Both the position numbers and the translations under genes were made by a program. A DNA stretch of 64,000 nt from Branchiostoma floridae (lineage: Eukaryota > Chordata > Leptocardii > Amphioxiformes > Branchiostomatidae), in NCBI RefSeq assembly GCF_000003815.2, contig NC_049980.1:21837249-21901248 (forward strand), given 5' to 3'. The notes beneath the pieces were generated by a model that ran no database searches, had not been told where the DNA came from, and saw only the letters and a program-made list of their open reading frames with translations. This document shows, piece after piece, positions 32,071 to 43,702 of this stretch; the first letter of the stretch is position 1, and each line of letters opens with the position of its first letter.

Positions 32071-34792
32071 TCAGATCCCAAAGACAAATTTGACAAAGAT
32101 GTCAAACATCTTACAGACGATGATTGCGAATACAACAGCAGCGAGTAGGTGTGCCATCTGTTCCTGGTGGTCCACAGGCAGCGGTCCTGCTGGAAGAAAA
32201 GTACACTCGGACTTACTGCACTGGAGTTAACGTGGAGAAAATTCATTCCACAGCCAGCTCCAGCTGTTCGTAGTCATTCGAAATCTAGGGATGCGAATAT
32301 AACGTACACTGTTCATCTCGATACTTTATTTTCAATGACTGTTTCATCCAGCAACTAATGCTAGAGATATTACGTAATCTAGCGATTTTGACAGTCTGTC
32401 TGGTGCCTAGGAAATTTCCGGATCCAATACTCGCCTTGCAGAGGTCAAGCTCCGTTTTTTCGTCTTAACGTTTTTGCCGGGTTTTCAATTTGTCATTCAA
32501 TCTTCTGCCGGCAGACGCAAGCATCAAAACCTTTTAAAACTCAAAACAGTCGTTTAACACGCGACGTAAGAAAAGTGCGTTGCAACTGAAACCTGTAAGA
32601 CAAACGACCAACCACATCAAGTCTTACCATTATCCCGCGGATTTTGTCGTAGTGCTTCACACTCGGACCTTGGCAATGGATTCGGGATGATGTCAGGCAT
32701 GTGTGTTCTCAATATCATGTCCAAACACCCATCAGGATCTAAAGTATAAAAATGTGATATGCATCTTGCATCTTGTTGAGTTTAAGGAGGGGGATTTGTC
32801 AACAGATTTTTTAGTATAATTTGAATTAAATTTACAATCACAGTAACGTGATTGATGACAAGTCCTATGATATTACAACAGAACATATATTATTTCGACA
32901 AAGTCCGATGTGACGGTTGGAAAATCAAGCGTCATAACAGTGGGATATGAGGAGCCATTATTTCGGTCGCATTCAAAAGACAGAGCCTTTGGATTGAACC
33001 ATTCCGCCCTGAAAGACTTGAAACCACTTACAGACGACGTTCAGTTGGTCTGCAATGTCGCTGGAGTCCGGAATGTCCAGCGCACCTAACAGTTTTCTCC
33101 AGAAGAACCTCCTGTGTAACCTGTCGGTACAGTTTAGCTGACACACGAGTTGATACTTCTGGGGTATCTGACAGGGCAGCAGTTGTATCGGCACCATACG
33201 GCCGCCGCTACGGAAACAGAAAATAGCAACAAGAATAGCGTGACGAGTAAATCATATTGCACAGATGACAGATGGTCTGTTCCCTTGTGCTGATACGTTA
33301 TCAATGTATTGAGTGGCATGTCAGTCATCGGCTGGTTCACAGCAGGAGTGGTAGTCGCCGAGATCATTTTTACCTTCTTCACGCAGTATCTAGATAATGT
33401 TACAACTATAAATGTAAATACATTTGTACACATGTACATTTCTGTGTTAGTGTTTGTGTGTGTCCGATAGCGCTCGCGTGTCACGGTGTGTGTGCGTATC
33501 CACATTGGAATACGAAATAAAATGTTATGCAGATGCTTTTTTTGTCTGTAACAATAGCATCGCTTGTAGATGATTTTGTTACCTGGGTTTTACGCCTTGC
33601 GCAACCATCGCCTCATACAGGTTCCATTCGGAGTGCAGGTAGTCCTCAGAGAAGCACACAGCCGTTTTCCTGCTCGACATGGCGGCGTTAAAGATGTTGT
33701 CAGCGATGGCGGTTCCGGGCTCGGAATCTCTCTCATATAGATACACCTGCGCCCAGTCATGTTACAGTGATTAGTGTATTAGCTCTTCTCATCCATGTTT
33801 TCTTCTCTGCATGTTTTCTTTTCATTCTGTGTCATCATTTGTTTTTAATTGTTGAATATGTACTGATGAATCAAAATAAAATCAAAAATGAAATAAAATA
33901 AATCAACTGCCCCACTGTTGCTCAATGTGAAAGTACTCCACATAGAATGTTCATCTTATGTCTTTTTGAAAGCAAAACCACAATGAGAGATCTTTACTTT
34001 ATGACTCTCTGTCCATTCGTGGGTGTTTCCATTCACGTGACTAGGGAGTGTGTATTGCCCGCCATGCTTGCCAGGTAAATTTGGATTTTGCTCATGGAAT
34101 TGCAGTCATGTTGATGACTTCATACAGGCAAGCAAATTACTTTCGTCACGATCAGAGACTTGAACGTGAAAATACCTTTTGGCCAATGTTCTCCAATGCC
34201 TTTGTCAAGACATCCACGACGTAGGGCAGCTGCTTGGGATGGCACGATATAAACACGTCCCATTCGTGTTCTGAGTCGTCGCCTGAATAACATGAGTAAC
34301 CTTATGTCACTTTTACATAACGTTAATAGATGCACACACTAAAGAAGTATTCTGGACTTGAAAGATGGGTTTTACATCTATTCAAACACATATCGTATTC
34401 CTGAAGCCTTTTCCAATCGTGAATACCAAGAAAGGGGTGAAAATATCAACGAAACCCGCTCATTGCACAACCCGGAAATAACATTGTCATTGCAGTCTGA
34501 AAGTTTCTATCGTGTGGATCTGAATCATCTCCCAATAGTTTTCTACAAAACTATGTATACTGAACAAGGCTTGTGCTGAAATTAAGATATTTTTTGGACA
34601 GGCCATAAAACACCAGCTCGGCAATCGGTGCGTCAAGCTAGCGTTGCTATAAATACACCAATATACATTCGTAGCGATGAAAAACATTAACGTTACCAAC
34701 ACTTTATTAACACTGTTCCACAGTAGCAGACATTCATGATCGTGTAACCCTAAAACACGATCGTTCGAACGGGACACCAAACCTGTAGCCAT
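32071..34792 (-). CDS. TIR-domain protein with C-terminal membrane anchor
   Basis: Exons 34792-34783, 34282-34176, 33746-33583, 33207-33032, 32738-32628, 32189-32071; phases 1,0,2,1,1; 228 aa. The TIR domain (about 7-150) has box 1 WDVFISC, box 2 RDSEPGTAI (the BB-loop RDxxPG), SRKTAVCFSEDYL, a WNLYE motif, and box 3 FFWRKLL. After a short linker the last exon encodes LLAAVVFAIIVCKMFDIFVK and stops, so the protein ends in a hydrophobic helix: a tail-anchored topology with the TIR domain in the cytoplasm. No death, leucine-rich repeat or SAM domain is seen. It is probably an innate-immune adaptor or regulator; enzymatic NAD cleavage is possible but unproven. The tiny first exon (M-A-T plus one base) is the weakest part, with a GTTTGG donor. 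Confidence 0.78.
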
Positions 34793-35116
34793 GAGGTCAG
34801 GAAAATGGGGGGATCTCTCCAAGATCTACGCTGTCGCCAAGGGAATATCCAGCGAACTTACAGGTATGAAGTTGCATGGTTTACACCTGCCTTTTTACAC
34901 ACGTCACTACTTGTGATAACTGTTACACCACAATCAGCAGCCAGGGGGCGTTATTGCAACAAAATACCCACAATTCTCCTGCACAGTGGCGAACAGAGGG
35001 CAGTCAGAGGTGTTGTAAATATTTATGCCAACTCTCCGAGTTATTCAGCGGGTTCATAGCAAGCCAGTGGATTCGATACTGTAAGTTTAGGTAAAGAAAC
35101 GCATTGCGTGGTTACC
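34793..35116. promoter_or_regulatory. Shared divergent promoter of the TIR gene and PRCC
   Basis: Only 324 bases separate the minus-strand TIR start codon from the plus-strand PRCC start codon. No TATA box is seen on either side. A bidirectional promoter is the simplest reading, provided the TIR start exon is right. Confidence 0.45.
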
Positions 35117-38100
35117 ATGGCGTTAGTGGCATATGGGAGTAGCGGCGAGAGCGGCAGCGATTCTGACGATGAGGAGGCTCAGCGCCCTCCCCCCTCCCTC
35201 GGCGCTGTGACAACATCCAAGCCAACAGCTACCAGGTCAACTCTCGGGCTCCCTCCTCCGAAAAACATTAGATCTGGAGAAGGAAGTGGGATGCGGCCAT
35301 TTGTTTCCGAGAATAAAGATGTAGAAGCCAAGAGAAAGGGCAGGATTGGGCTTCAGCTTCCTCCTCCAAAGACGCAGAACGCAGATCAGAACGCACCGAA
35401 GGCCTCCAGGTCGTCTCTTTTCTCCACACTCCCTCCTCCCAAGTCTTCAAACACAACAGCAGGCGTGCAGTCTTCACATGAGACAGGCAACAAAAGCAAA
35501 CGCGGGTCACTTGTAGGGCCCAAAAGGAGAGAACCTATCAAAATCGCCATCCCTGCTTTACCAGAGGTAAGAGTCATAATGTTACATTAAATGTCATAAT
35601 TTTACATTCTTGCAACGTTACAGGTAACGGGAGGGGGCCATACTTCGACACCTGTTCTAAGTGGATGCGCATGGCTTTTGTCATTGTACATTTTACAGTG
35701 AACTCATCAAAAACAAGTTAAGATCTTGTATGCATCCATATAACTGTTATTGAAGCTGTACAGATATATATTTCATTTAACAGTAGCGTTCCGCCTTGTA
35801 CTTTGACAGCGCACGAAACTTACGGCAGGTTTTCGGCTTGCGTCCTAGCAGAACGTTCCAACACAAAAAAGGGGTCCAAACTCCGACATAGTAACAAACA
35901 GACCATCGCCGTGTACTTTTAAACAACTTATGCAAATAGAATAGCACTAAAAGTCTTCATTATAATCTTTTTGTACCAAATATTTTGTATTACGCGACTT
36001 ATTCAAATACGGTGTGTTACAACGTTTACCTCTCACGGTGAGACCAACTTGCCGCAAAACGGCAGCGCATTGTTACGTCGGACTGTGATGGCATTTTCGC
36101 TTTTTGGCTTCCTTGATTGCCTTTTCATCCTGTCTTTTGGCAGCAGCAATGGCTACGGGATTTTTTAGTCGGTAGGGATCGATTTTTCTTGAATGTTTGT
36201 CGCTCGACGGACGGGTTGACTGAGTTCAATGTGTTGAGCATCGCTCGCCCGCCTTCGTGTGTGATAGTAAAATGGCGGGGCCCCGACTGCGTGAACATTG
36301 TGGCATCATTTTAGCTCCGTTTATCCAACCCAGTTAAAGGCAGAACAGAACACAGGTATTCTTTTTCGGAAGGCTAATAAACATCATTTCTATGTGTGGT
36401 GGTATTTTTTCACATGTCGTATTTTGCGAAGAATAATTCAAGAGTTTCCCGGGCCATGGTCTCGATACGTTCGCTCGTCAACTTGCACGGAAGGCGTCAA
36501 ACTTGTGCAAGTTTTTCAATCGTTATCTGTGGGACTTGCTAACTTCGACACATACCCCGCCTTTGTAGTTATTTACAACAAGGTTTAGTCTACAGCTAGT
36601 GTACTTCTCATGTGCAGGCATCTATGCATTTCTCCGCAACAATGATTTTTAAAACCTGTCGAAATTTGGACCCCTGTCGAAGTATGGCCCCCTCCCGTTA
36701 CGGTTTCCCCCTAACGACGTTTTGAACCAACCATAGCACAGCTTGGCCCCAAGTCGATCAGCACCAGACCTAGGGCAGTTTAGCAAGTCGTCCTAGTCCT
36801 GTGCCGAACAGTCCTGATTGGTTAGAGGCATAACTATCCATGCCACGGGCCGAAATATCCAGGTACCATTTTTCTCTTCGTATATTTTCCTTTCTTCCTG
36901 ACCCTATTCCCTTAAACTCTATCTCTTTTCCATTGCAGCCAGACTCAGATGAGGAGGATGAACCAGTACCAAAGAAACAGAAGGCATCAGTACAGGGCAG
37001 TGGTTTGGCATCTCTCCTCCCAGCCCCTAAAGGCAGTGCAGCTGCCTCCATCTTCAGCAAGAAGTCAGTAGCTTCATCAACAATAACAACAACAACATCA
37101 TCCAACACGAAAGAGAACACTACCATATTCAACAAGAAAGAGGACTTCGTCCCATATACCCTTACAAAGCAGAAGCCTCCAAGTACTACTGCTGGCATGT
37201 CTTCTACTAAAACACAATTTCAGAATTCTACAGCGTCTCCATCCACGGCAGTATCCAAGAAGAAAAATCCCGTCGGAGTTGGTCCTGCGGAACCCATACA
37301 GACAGCATCTGCAGCAAAACTTGCCAAACTCAACATGTTGAAAAAACTCACGAAGGAAGAAGAAAGTGCAAAGGATGATGGTAGTGATGATGAGGACCAG
37401 TCGACAAACTTCTTTTCTCTTGGAGACTCAAAAGATGCAGATGCCGGACTTGCCGACCCAAGCCCAGGCCCAGTTCCATTTTCTGTAGAACCCACGCTGA
37501 ACTACAGCACTGCTCCAGGTTATTCAAGTTCAGTGTCAACGAGTTCAACGTTCTCAGGTCCATATGTGGACCCTAACCAGTACAACCAATACAGTGAGGC
37601 AGGTGCCTACATGCAGTACAACCAACCGTACGACTACTCAGACTACAATCAGCAGGTACAACTTTCCACAAATCCACTTCAAATGAACTGGAATATGATT
37701 TGGTTGATGTTCTTTTGTTCACAATTGTTTTACGCCTCCAGAGTGAGTACAACGCGTGTACGTAGTGGTATGTAATGGGCTTTTAACATGTATTTTCAGC
37801 CTTGCAATGATGGCGCAGAGCAGGAGGGTTCCAGTCAGCAGCAGCTCCCATCACAGCCTGTAGCGGGGCCGTATGTCCAGGATGAAATGGTATGTGATAT
37901 GAAAGGAACAAATGGTTTGAGCATTTTCTAATTAGATGACAGATTAGGTAAACTTCTGGTAAACTTTACACTTTTCCACTTTTCCACTAACAAGTAATTA
38001 CTAACAAGTATTGAATTGATGTCAGTACCAAATATGCATCTGTTAGTAAGTGTTACATGCCTTACAGATTATTATTTTGGTATCTGAAACTTGGTGTTTT

Positions 38101-39207
38101 TCACCCCATTGGCATGTTCAACATTGAATGGTGTAGTATACTTGTAATCATAGCTCAGCAGACAGTAACTTGTATATAATTCAGCTCTACGGTTCAATTG
38201 TCACTTCTACAGTTTGTGAGGATGCAGGGAAAGAAAAACCGTGGCGAGGAAATCAAAATCATTGACGTCCACGAGGATAGTCAGCGTGCCAAGATGGAAG
38301 ACTGGAAAGTACAGATGGACGCAGAGGAAAGGGAGTTCATGCTGTCACGCTCAAAGGTCAGTACAACTTTCATTAGCTTTAAAAGCTGATTTTAGATACT
38401 AGTACTGAACAGGAAATGAGATTTTTGTCTAAAGTATATGCATTAAAAGCTCATTTGTCTCAGATTTTGTCCCCAAGTGAAATTTGTGATAGTGAATGTG
38501 CCCTTGATTGATATAATCCATTCCTGTTTGCTTTCCACACTTAGACAAAAGAGTGTCTTTGTTTTTTCAGAAATCGGGAAAGCTGCCATCTCGCCAACAG
38601 AGGAATAAACACCAGATCACGTACCTTGCCTTCCAGGTGAGTGTATATTACTAGGTGGTTTTCTCTTCTCCTGGATGGTCTTGTAGGTCATATTAAGGTG
38701 CTACTGGTAAATCTTTGCAAATGACAAAGCATAATATTGAGATCTCAGATCAACCTAATTCCATGTGTTGAAAGATGTAGTTGCCATATTTTTTATTGTC
38801 TGCAGCTAAATGCTTAGCTTTAATTTTCTGTTCCCTAACATTGACTATCATAATTCCACCGGGTTTCATTATACTGCCACCTCAAAAAGCGTTAGTACAG
38901 AGGTATTCCCATGATTGTCTTGAACACTAAATGTTAGATATCTTAAATGTAATACAATTCAGATATTTTGGTGTTGAAGACAATCTTGAGAAGGACTCAA
39001 TAACAACGTTTTTTGAGGTGGCGGTATAATGGCACCTAGTGGAATTATGAGAGTGTATGTTACCCAAAAGTCTGTACTTGTACTTGTGTTTTAAATCATG
39101 TTTCTTTTTTTTTGTCACAGGCAAAGGAGAGAGAACTGGAGTTGAAGAACCAGTGGTCACAAAATAGGATGACAAAAAGACAGACCCAGGCAAAGTATGG
39201 TTTCTGA
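35117..39207 (+). CDS. PRCC: PRCC (proline-rich, mitotic checkpoint/splicing-associated protein)
   Basis: Six exons, all phase 0: 35117-35566, 36939-37655, 37800-37889, 38213-38356, 38571-38636, 39121-39207; 517 aa versus about 490 in human. The start MALVAYGSSGES aligns with human PRCC MSLVAYASSDES; an in-frame GTG nine bases upstream is not the start, and ACCATGG is a good Kozak context. Residues 1-150 are Pro/Ser-rich with repeated LPPPK motifs; an acidic DSDEEDEP starts exon 2; the Tyr-rich stretch (YNQPYDYSDYNQQ) precedes the conserved C-terminus, with MQGKKNRGEEI, RNKHQITYLAFQAKERELEL and the final QTQAKYGF almost as in human. Known role: nuclear protein associated with splicing factors and MAD2L2, known from PRCC-TFE3 fusions. 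Intron 1 holds a transposon. Confidence 0.95.
35624..36701. mobile_element. 1.08-kb non-autonomous transposon in PRCC intron 1
   Basis: The ends are inverted copies of GTAACGGGAGGGGGCCATAC followed by TTCGACA, a 27-base match. A second inner pair (GAAATTTGGACCCC and GGGGTCCAAACTCC) also faces inwards. No transposase frame. Target duplication is not obvious. Confidence 0.75.
38849..39051. mobile_element. MITE of the CATAATTCCACYGGGTGCC family (copy 2)
   Basis: About 200 bases with inverted ends: CATAATTCCACCGGGTTTCA..GCCACCTCAAAAA on the left and TTTTTTGAGGTGGCGGTATA..CACCTAGTGGAATTATG on the right, plus inner TTGTCTTGAACAC/GTGTTGAAGACAA. It lies in PRCC intron 5. A related copy is at 25,560-25,735. 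Confidence 0.7.
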
Positions 39208-40679
39208 AAGTCAGAACTTTTGGAAAGGACCAGACTGTCATTCCTGAATCAGCTTGTAGTAACTGTTATCATGTAGTACTTGTGGTATATGTATCAAAAT
39301 CATTGTCCAGAAATTATAAAGAACAAGTGAGAATTTGAACTGTTTGGTTAGGCCTAGCTTGTGAATTTTGCGAAGCACAACTATCATCTTGTTAGACATT
39401 GTTTTTCATTATGTCCACACAAAAGCAATGTGGGCATGTGTTAGTTCTCCAGCTTGTTGGAGAGTATTATGAAACTCCAAACTACAATAAACACCGCTAT
39501 ATGTACATAAGCTTTGAGGACGTAGCAATGCCTTTGTAATACATGCACAGATAGACTTACAATTGACAATGAGGGGGATAGTTTTGAGATGATTGTTGTA
39601 AACCTAATGATTGTCATCTTATCAACTGTACATGTTGCCAGCACTGTCTCTTTTACCAACTAACCTGCATTAAAGGTACTCAATCAACCCCATGGCATTT
39701 CATAACAAAATTCAGGGAGTGAAAAATCATAGAAGCATAGAAAGGTGCAGAAAAGCTGTTGTTTGTTTTAATCTAGCTAGTAGTATATATTTATCATTGT
39801 CATTTCTCATGAGCAAACCCTGGTGTGCGTTGTTTTTCACAGGTTGTAAACACCTTTTGTTGACAACATGAAGATTTCCTTATCCAGAAATGCGCAGAAT
39901 ATTTTTATGTCTTTCTTAGATATCAAAATGCTGTTGTACATTTTTTGCTCAAAGTTGTCACTTTATACATGCTTGTATAAGTTACTTTCACCCTGCCTGT
40001 GTACTTCAACCCAAGAACGAAGCGATTAAAAACAAAATAACAGAGGTTAGGGTTAGACAAATCTTTATTTATACTGTGACATCTTAGCACATACCAACAT
40101 TCACAATAGAAAAAGTGGAATGGAAAAGATTTAGGAACAAAAATACAAAATGTTGCTTTGAACTCAAACTCTTTGCTGATTGTCTTAAACCTTTGCAGCT
40201 TTCCTTCTGCAAGAAAGACAATACCTTACCTTAACTTAGAAAAGAAAACTACCTGTACCTGTAATCAATAATCAGCTAGTACATGGATCATATTTTTCGT
40301 TCAATTTCTTGCCACAAATACATACATATAATTATTTTAATGTAAGAAGTTCCTGACCAAAAAATGAACATTGAAGTTGTAAGTAAAACTCTTCTATTTA
40401 GACCATATCTAAGCTAGTATTGCACATGATGCCTCAAATTTAACGGTTAAGTGGTTATACCCCCTGCCTAACTTTGTACATTGTACTGAGGTAATCTGAA
40501 AGTTTATCTAATACCCACCTTATTCATCAGTAATTTAGCTAGTCAGCTATAGGTGCACTTTGATCTGGGCTTATCTGCAAACCAGCTGCCATTTTTTAAC
40601 TTCTACATTATTAATGTCTTAACAGCACTCTTTACATCAACACCTAGGTCTAAACCATGTATAATGTAGTCAGTACACT
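39208..40679. other. Convergent 3' regions of PRCC and the alpha-crystallin gene
   Basis: The PRCC 3' untranslated region runs from 39,208 to a candidate ATTAAA signal at 40,025-40,030. The opposite gene has an AATAAA at 40,069-40,064 (minus strand), so the two transcripts end almost back to back or overlap slightly. A duplicated exon fragment lies at 40,172-40,216 (separate entry). Confidence 0.45.
40172..40216 (-). pseudogene. Duplicate of the start of alpha-crystallin exon 3
   Basis: About 45 bases, including the splice acceptor, repeat the 5' end of exon 3 (41,772-41,820) nearly exactly: TTGCAG then AAGGAAAGCTGCAAAGGTTT and CAGACAATCAGCAAAGA-like sequence. Similarity stops abruptly downstream. 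It sits in the 3' untranslated region, so it is either a partial duplication relic or an alternative terminal exon giving a short C-terminus instead of the alpha-crystallin domain. Confidence 0.55.
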
Positions 40680-43600
40680 TTACTCTTCCACTACCTCAAT
40701 TGTGACTCCATCATTCTCTTCCTCATCCTGGTACTTCTCAAACCTAGGCACATCTACTGTGGCATCAGCAGCAGTGGCACTTTTTCTCCTCTGTGCAGTT
40801 TTCCTTAACCTGAAGCCAGACTTCCTACCCCCACAAGTGGGATCTTCCACCTGAGGCCTCTGCCTCAACCCTACACCTTGTACTTCCACCCTTACATCAC
40901 TTGTTTGTGTGACTCCCCTGTACACACGTCCTTCCACTCTCAGCTGTCCATCACTGTTGAGAGTTGCTCGCAGACTTCGGGTGTCCAGTCCCCTTGGAAG
41001 TGCAAACTGGCGCTCAAACTCCTTTTCAAAGCATGGCTCGTCGCAGCGACAGGTCTGTTTACCGCTGATGATCAGTTGTTTGCCCTCAGTCCTAACTTGT
41101 ATGTTTTCAGGGTAGTAACCATTCACTTGTACAGAGGCAACCTCTGACATGGGTACTTTGAGAGGTGTTCGATGGGATGTTGGTTCACGAGTGTTGTGCA
41201 GGCTCTGTTGTCCAGCATGTGATCTCTGTTACATGATACACAAAAAAGACAAATCAGTCATCATCCTTTATTAAGAATTTGAAGAAAGAAAAACAGAGTA
41301 GCAAATTAGCAATACAGTAGAGATTTTGAGTCCTGTTGAATGGTAGTTTGTCTAAACAGGAAGCTCGTAGGGCGGAGAAGTAAGATAGATTGCATTTCTG
41401 CCATGATGTTTAAAAATACAATGTACATGTAGTAGGATTTACTTTGTTAACAGCCTTTTCATAAAATGTTCACTACCTTTGTTGCCTCTAAAGTAGTGGA
41501 GGAGTTCATGTTTACCTGTTGCATTTCTGACTGCCTCTGCTGTGTTCGCTGATGTGCTGCATCTCTTCTTGCTTGTGCCTCCTGTTCCCACTGCTGTCTC
41601 TCCTGTTGTGCCTTTATTCTCTCCCTATCTCTCCTGTCTCTTAACAGTTTGTCCTGCTGATTCTCGTATAGTCTCTTCCTCTCTCTGCTCAGATGCTCAT
41701 CTTTCCAATCCCTCCTCCCATCCTCTTCCACTTTTCTCTCGTGGTCTGTCTCTTCCAGAACCGCATGCAACGGCGAGTTCTTTGCTGATTGTCTGAAACC
41801 TTTGCAGCTTTCCTTCTACAAGAAAGACAAACAAAACCAACACAGATTTAGAGCATTGCCAAATTAAAATGAAACAACAGGGATCAAAATGTGTGGATCC
41901 GGAAACATGAGTCTGATCAAATATCTCATCGGTATTTTATTATTGATAATGACAATGACTTGAAAAATTGTGAAAAAACGATTTCTAGTGAGAAATTGTA
42001 AAAAAAAAACGTATCTGTAAGTTACGTATTCAAGTAGAAGAATCGATACTTGGTTTGTTAGTGTAATGTCAGTAGTGAAGGTGAGAAAGATAGTTTATGA
42101 GGACAAAACAAGACAGGAGGACCAGGAAAGACAGACATACCGCATTGATCTTGCGCCAGTTCTACTAGCGCCTGCAATGGTCTGAATAAGGACAGTCCAG
42201 GAGGGTATGGTGCTCATGAAGGTGTCCTACAGATGAGAACAGGAGGGAGAAATAAGGAGATTTGGAAATGGTGGACAGATGAATTTCATGGTGAGTTCCA
42301 CGGCTGTGAAGGGACTTATAAGTAAGCCCATCGCCATTTAAGCTCGTCACTTCCAGTGGCCATGATCATGGCCCGGCCACATACTTTGGAATTGGACATG
42401 GAATTGGACGTCGTTACTAACGCAACATTAAGCCTTAATCACTTCACAGTGGTGGAAATCAGCCAAAGCCTTGTACAAGGCTTAGGAAAGAACATAATAC
42501 ACGTCCGGAAAAAAAGCTTGTGGATGCCGCCCAATAGTTTTGACAAAAATTTGGTCCACATACCTGTATCATGTCCTCCATTTCCTCTTGCTGCTGGTCC
42601 TGTTGCTGCTCCTGTTGCTGCTGTCCATGTGCCGCACTGGAAGGCTCCGGTCTTCTTGCTCCCTTTTCTTCTTCACCCGGCATGGCTTGCTGCTGAGACG
42701 GGTTTTCGTCTTGTTGCCTTGATGTTGCCTCCTGTTTTACACTGGTTTGACAAGTGCACAGATGGGGGAACCCTGTGGCCATGTCGAAGTTCTGCATGAG
42801 GGACGAGCCCAACCCTGTGGCCATGTCAATGTCATTCAGGAGGGACGGACTCCACAGTAAGGGGTGCATGCGGAGTGAACGTGGGGTGATGACGCCATGG
42901 CCTGGGTGGTGACGCAAGGACAGCCAAGGGTGACGGTGCCATAGCATAGGGATGACGTCACCAGATGAACCTGTCTCGCTACTGAAAAAAGTCGACAGTG
43001 TCAGTGTGTATACATCGATAAGAATGGACAGTGTTGCAGTTCACCCGTATTTAGATGAGACATACGTCTCGCATTTTCCTGAATACGCCAAGGAAGATTC
43101 CAAACCTCACCGAGTCTGTTAAACTTAATGTACATGTAAGTGAGATGATAAACAGTTCAAACGCGATATGTAACGTTCTTTTGTAGACACGCTGCCCTGA
43201 CGTGTCCTTATTTTACGTCCCCTCAGAAGTATTACCTCAACGGAGATGCACTGACCAAGGATTCAACCGGGGTCTCCCATCAGTTACCAACTAATCCAGG
43301 AGCTCATTTGTGAAGATTCTACCAGTTGAGCTACATGGTCATTCCTGATAGCTAATTAGTAGAAATACCTTGTAAAAGCATTAAACTGTACCTCAAGCAT
43401 TGCACTTTGAGTATCATAACCTTTTCTTCATAGTGCATTATAAGTTGATGTCTTAAATCTTGCTTTTCTATCGACCTCATCTTTGATTCAACAAGTGTTG
43501 CCGTTGAAACAGGAGTGATTTATATAAATGAATAACGGATAAAACTTTTTAATGAAAGGATAGCAACGTTTACAGCAAAAGGACAAGTAGATAATGTGCA

Positions 43601-43702
43601 AACTCACCAAAAGGGGTTAGAGAACGGTTCCCATTGAGCATCTTGTCCACAGACAGCCGTCAAGACGAGCACGAGAGCTACCACCACCTCCTTCACTGCC
43701 AT
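40680..43702 (-). CDS. Alpha-crystallin domain (small heat shock) protein with predicted signal peptide
   Basis: Exons 43702-43608, 42981-42564, 41815-41516, 41225-40680 (phases 2,0,0); 452 aa, far longer than typical small heat shock proteins (150-250). Exon 1 encodes MAVKEVVVALVLVLTAVCGQ, a convincing signal peptide. Exon 2 has a WHRHPWLSLRHHPGHG segment, a repeated DMATG motif, then a Gln/Glu-rich stretch. Exon 3 is a highly charged Arg/Glu/Gln helix (about 172-271), probably coiled coil. Exon 4 contains the alpha-crystallin domain (about 293-380): VQVNGYYPENIQVRTEGKQL, ISGKQ, FERQFALPRGLD and LNSDGQLRVEG, followed by a basic then acidic tail (EEENDGVTIEVVEE). If the signal works, it is an ER or extracellular chaperone-like protein, unusual for the family. 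Phase continuity supports one transcript; I know of no direct named homologue. Confidence 0.8.
43253..43340 (-). repeat. tRNA-like sequence (probable tRNA-derived repeat)
   Basis: On the minus strand an 88-base segment starts GACCATGTAGCTCAACTGGT and ends GGTTGAATCC then TTGGTC: a good A box, a fair B box and ends that pair (GACCA with TGGTC). The D and anticodon stems are poor, so it is more likely a SINE head or pseudogene than a working tRNA. It lies in the first intron of the alpha-crystallin gene. Confidence 0.45.
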
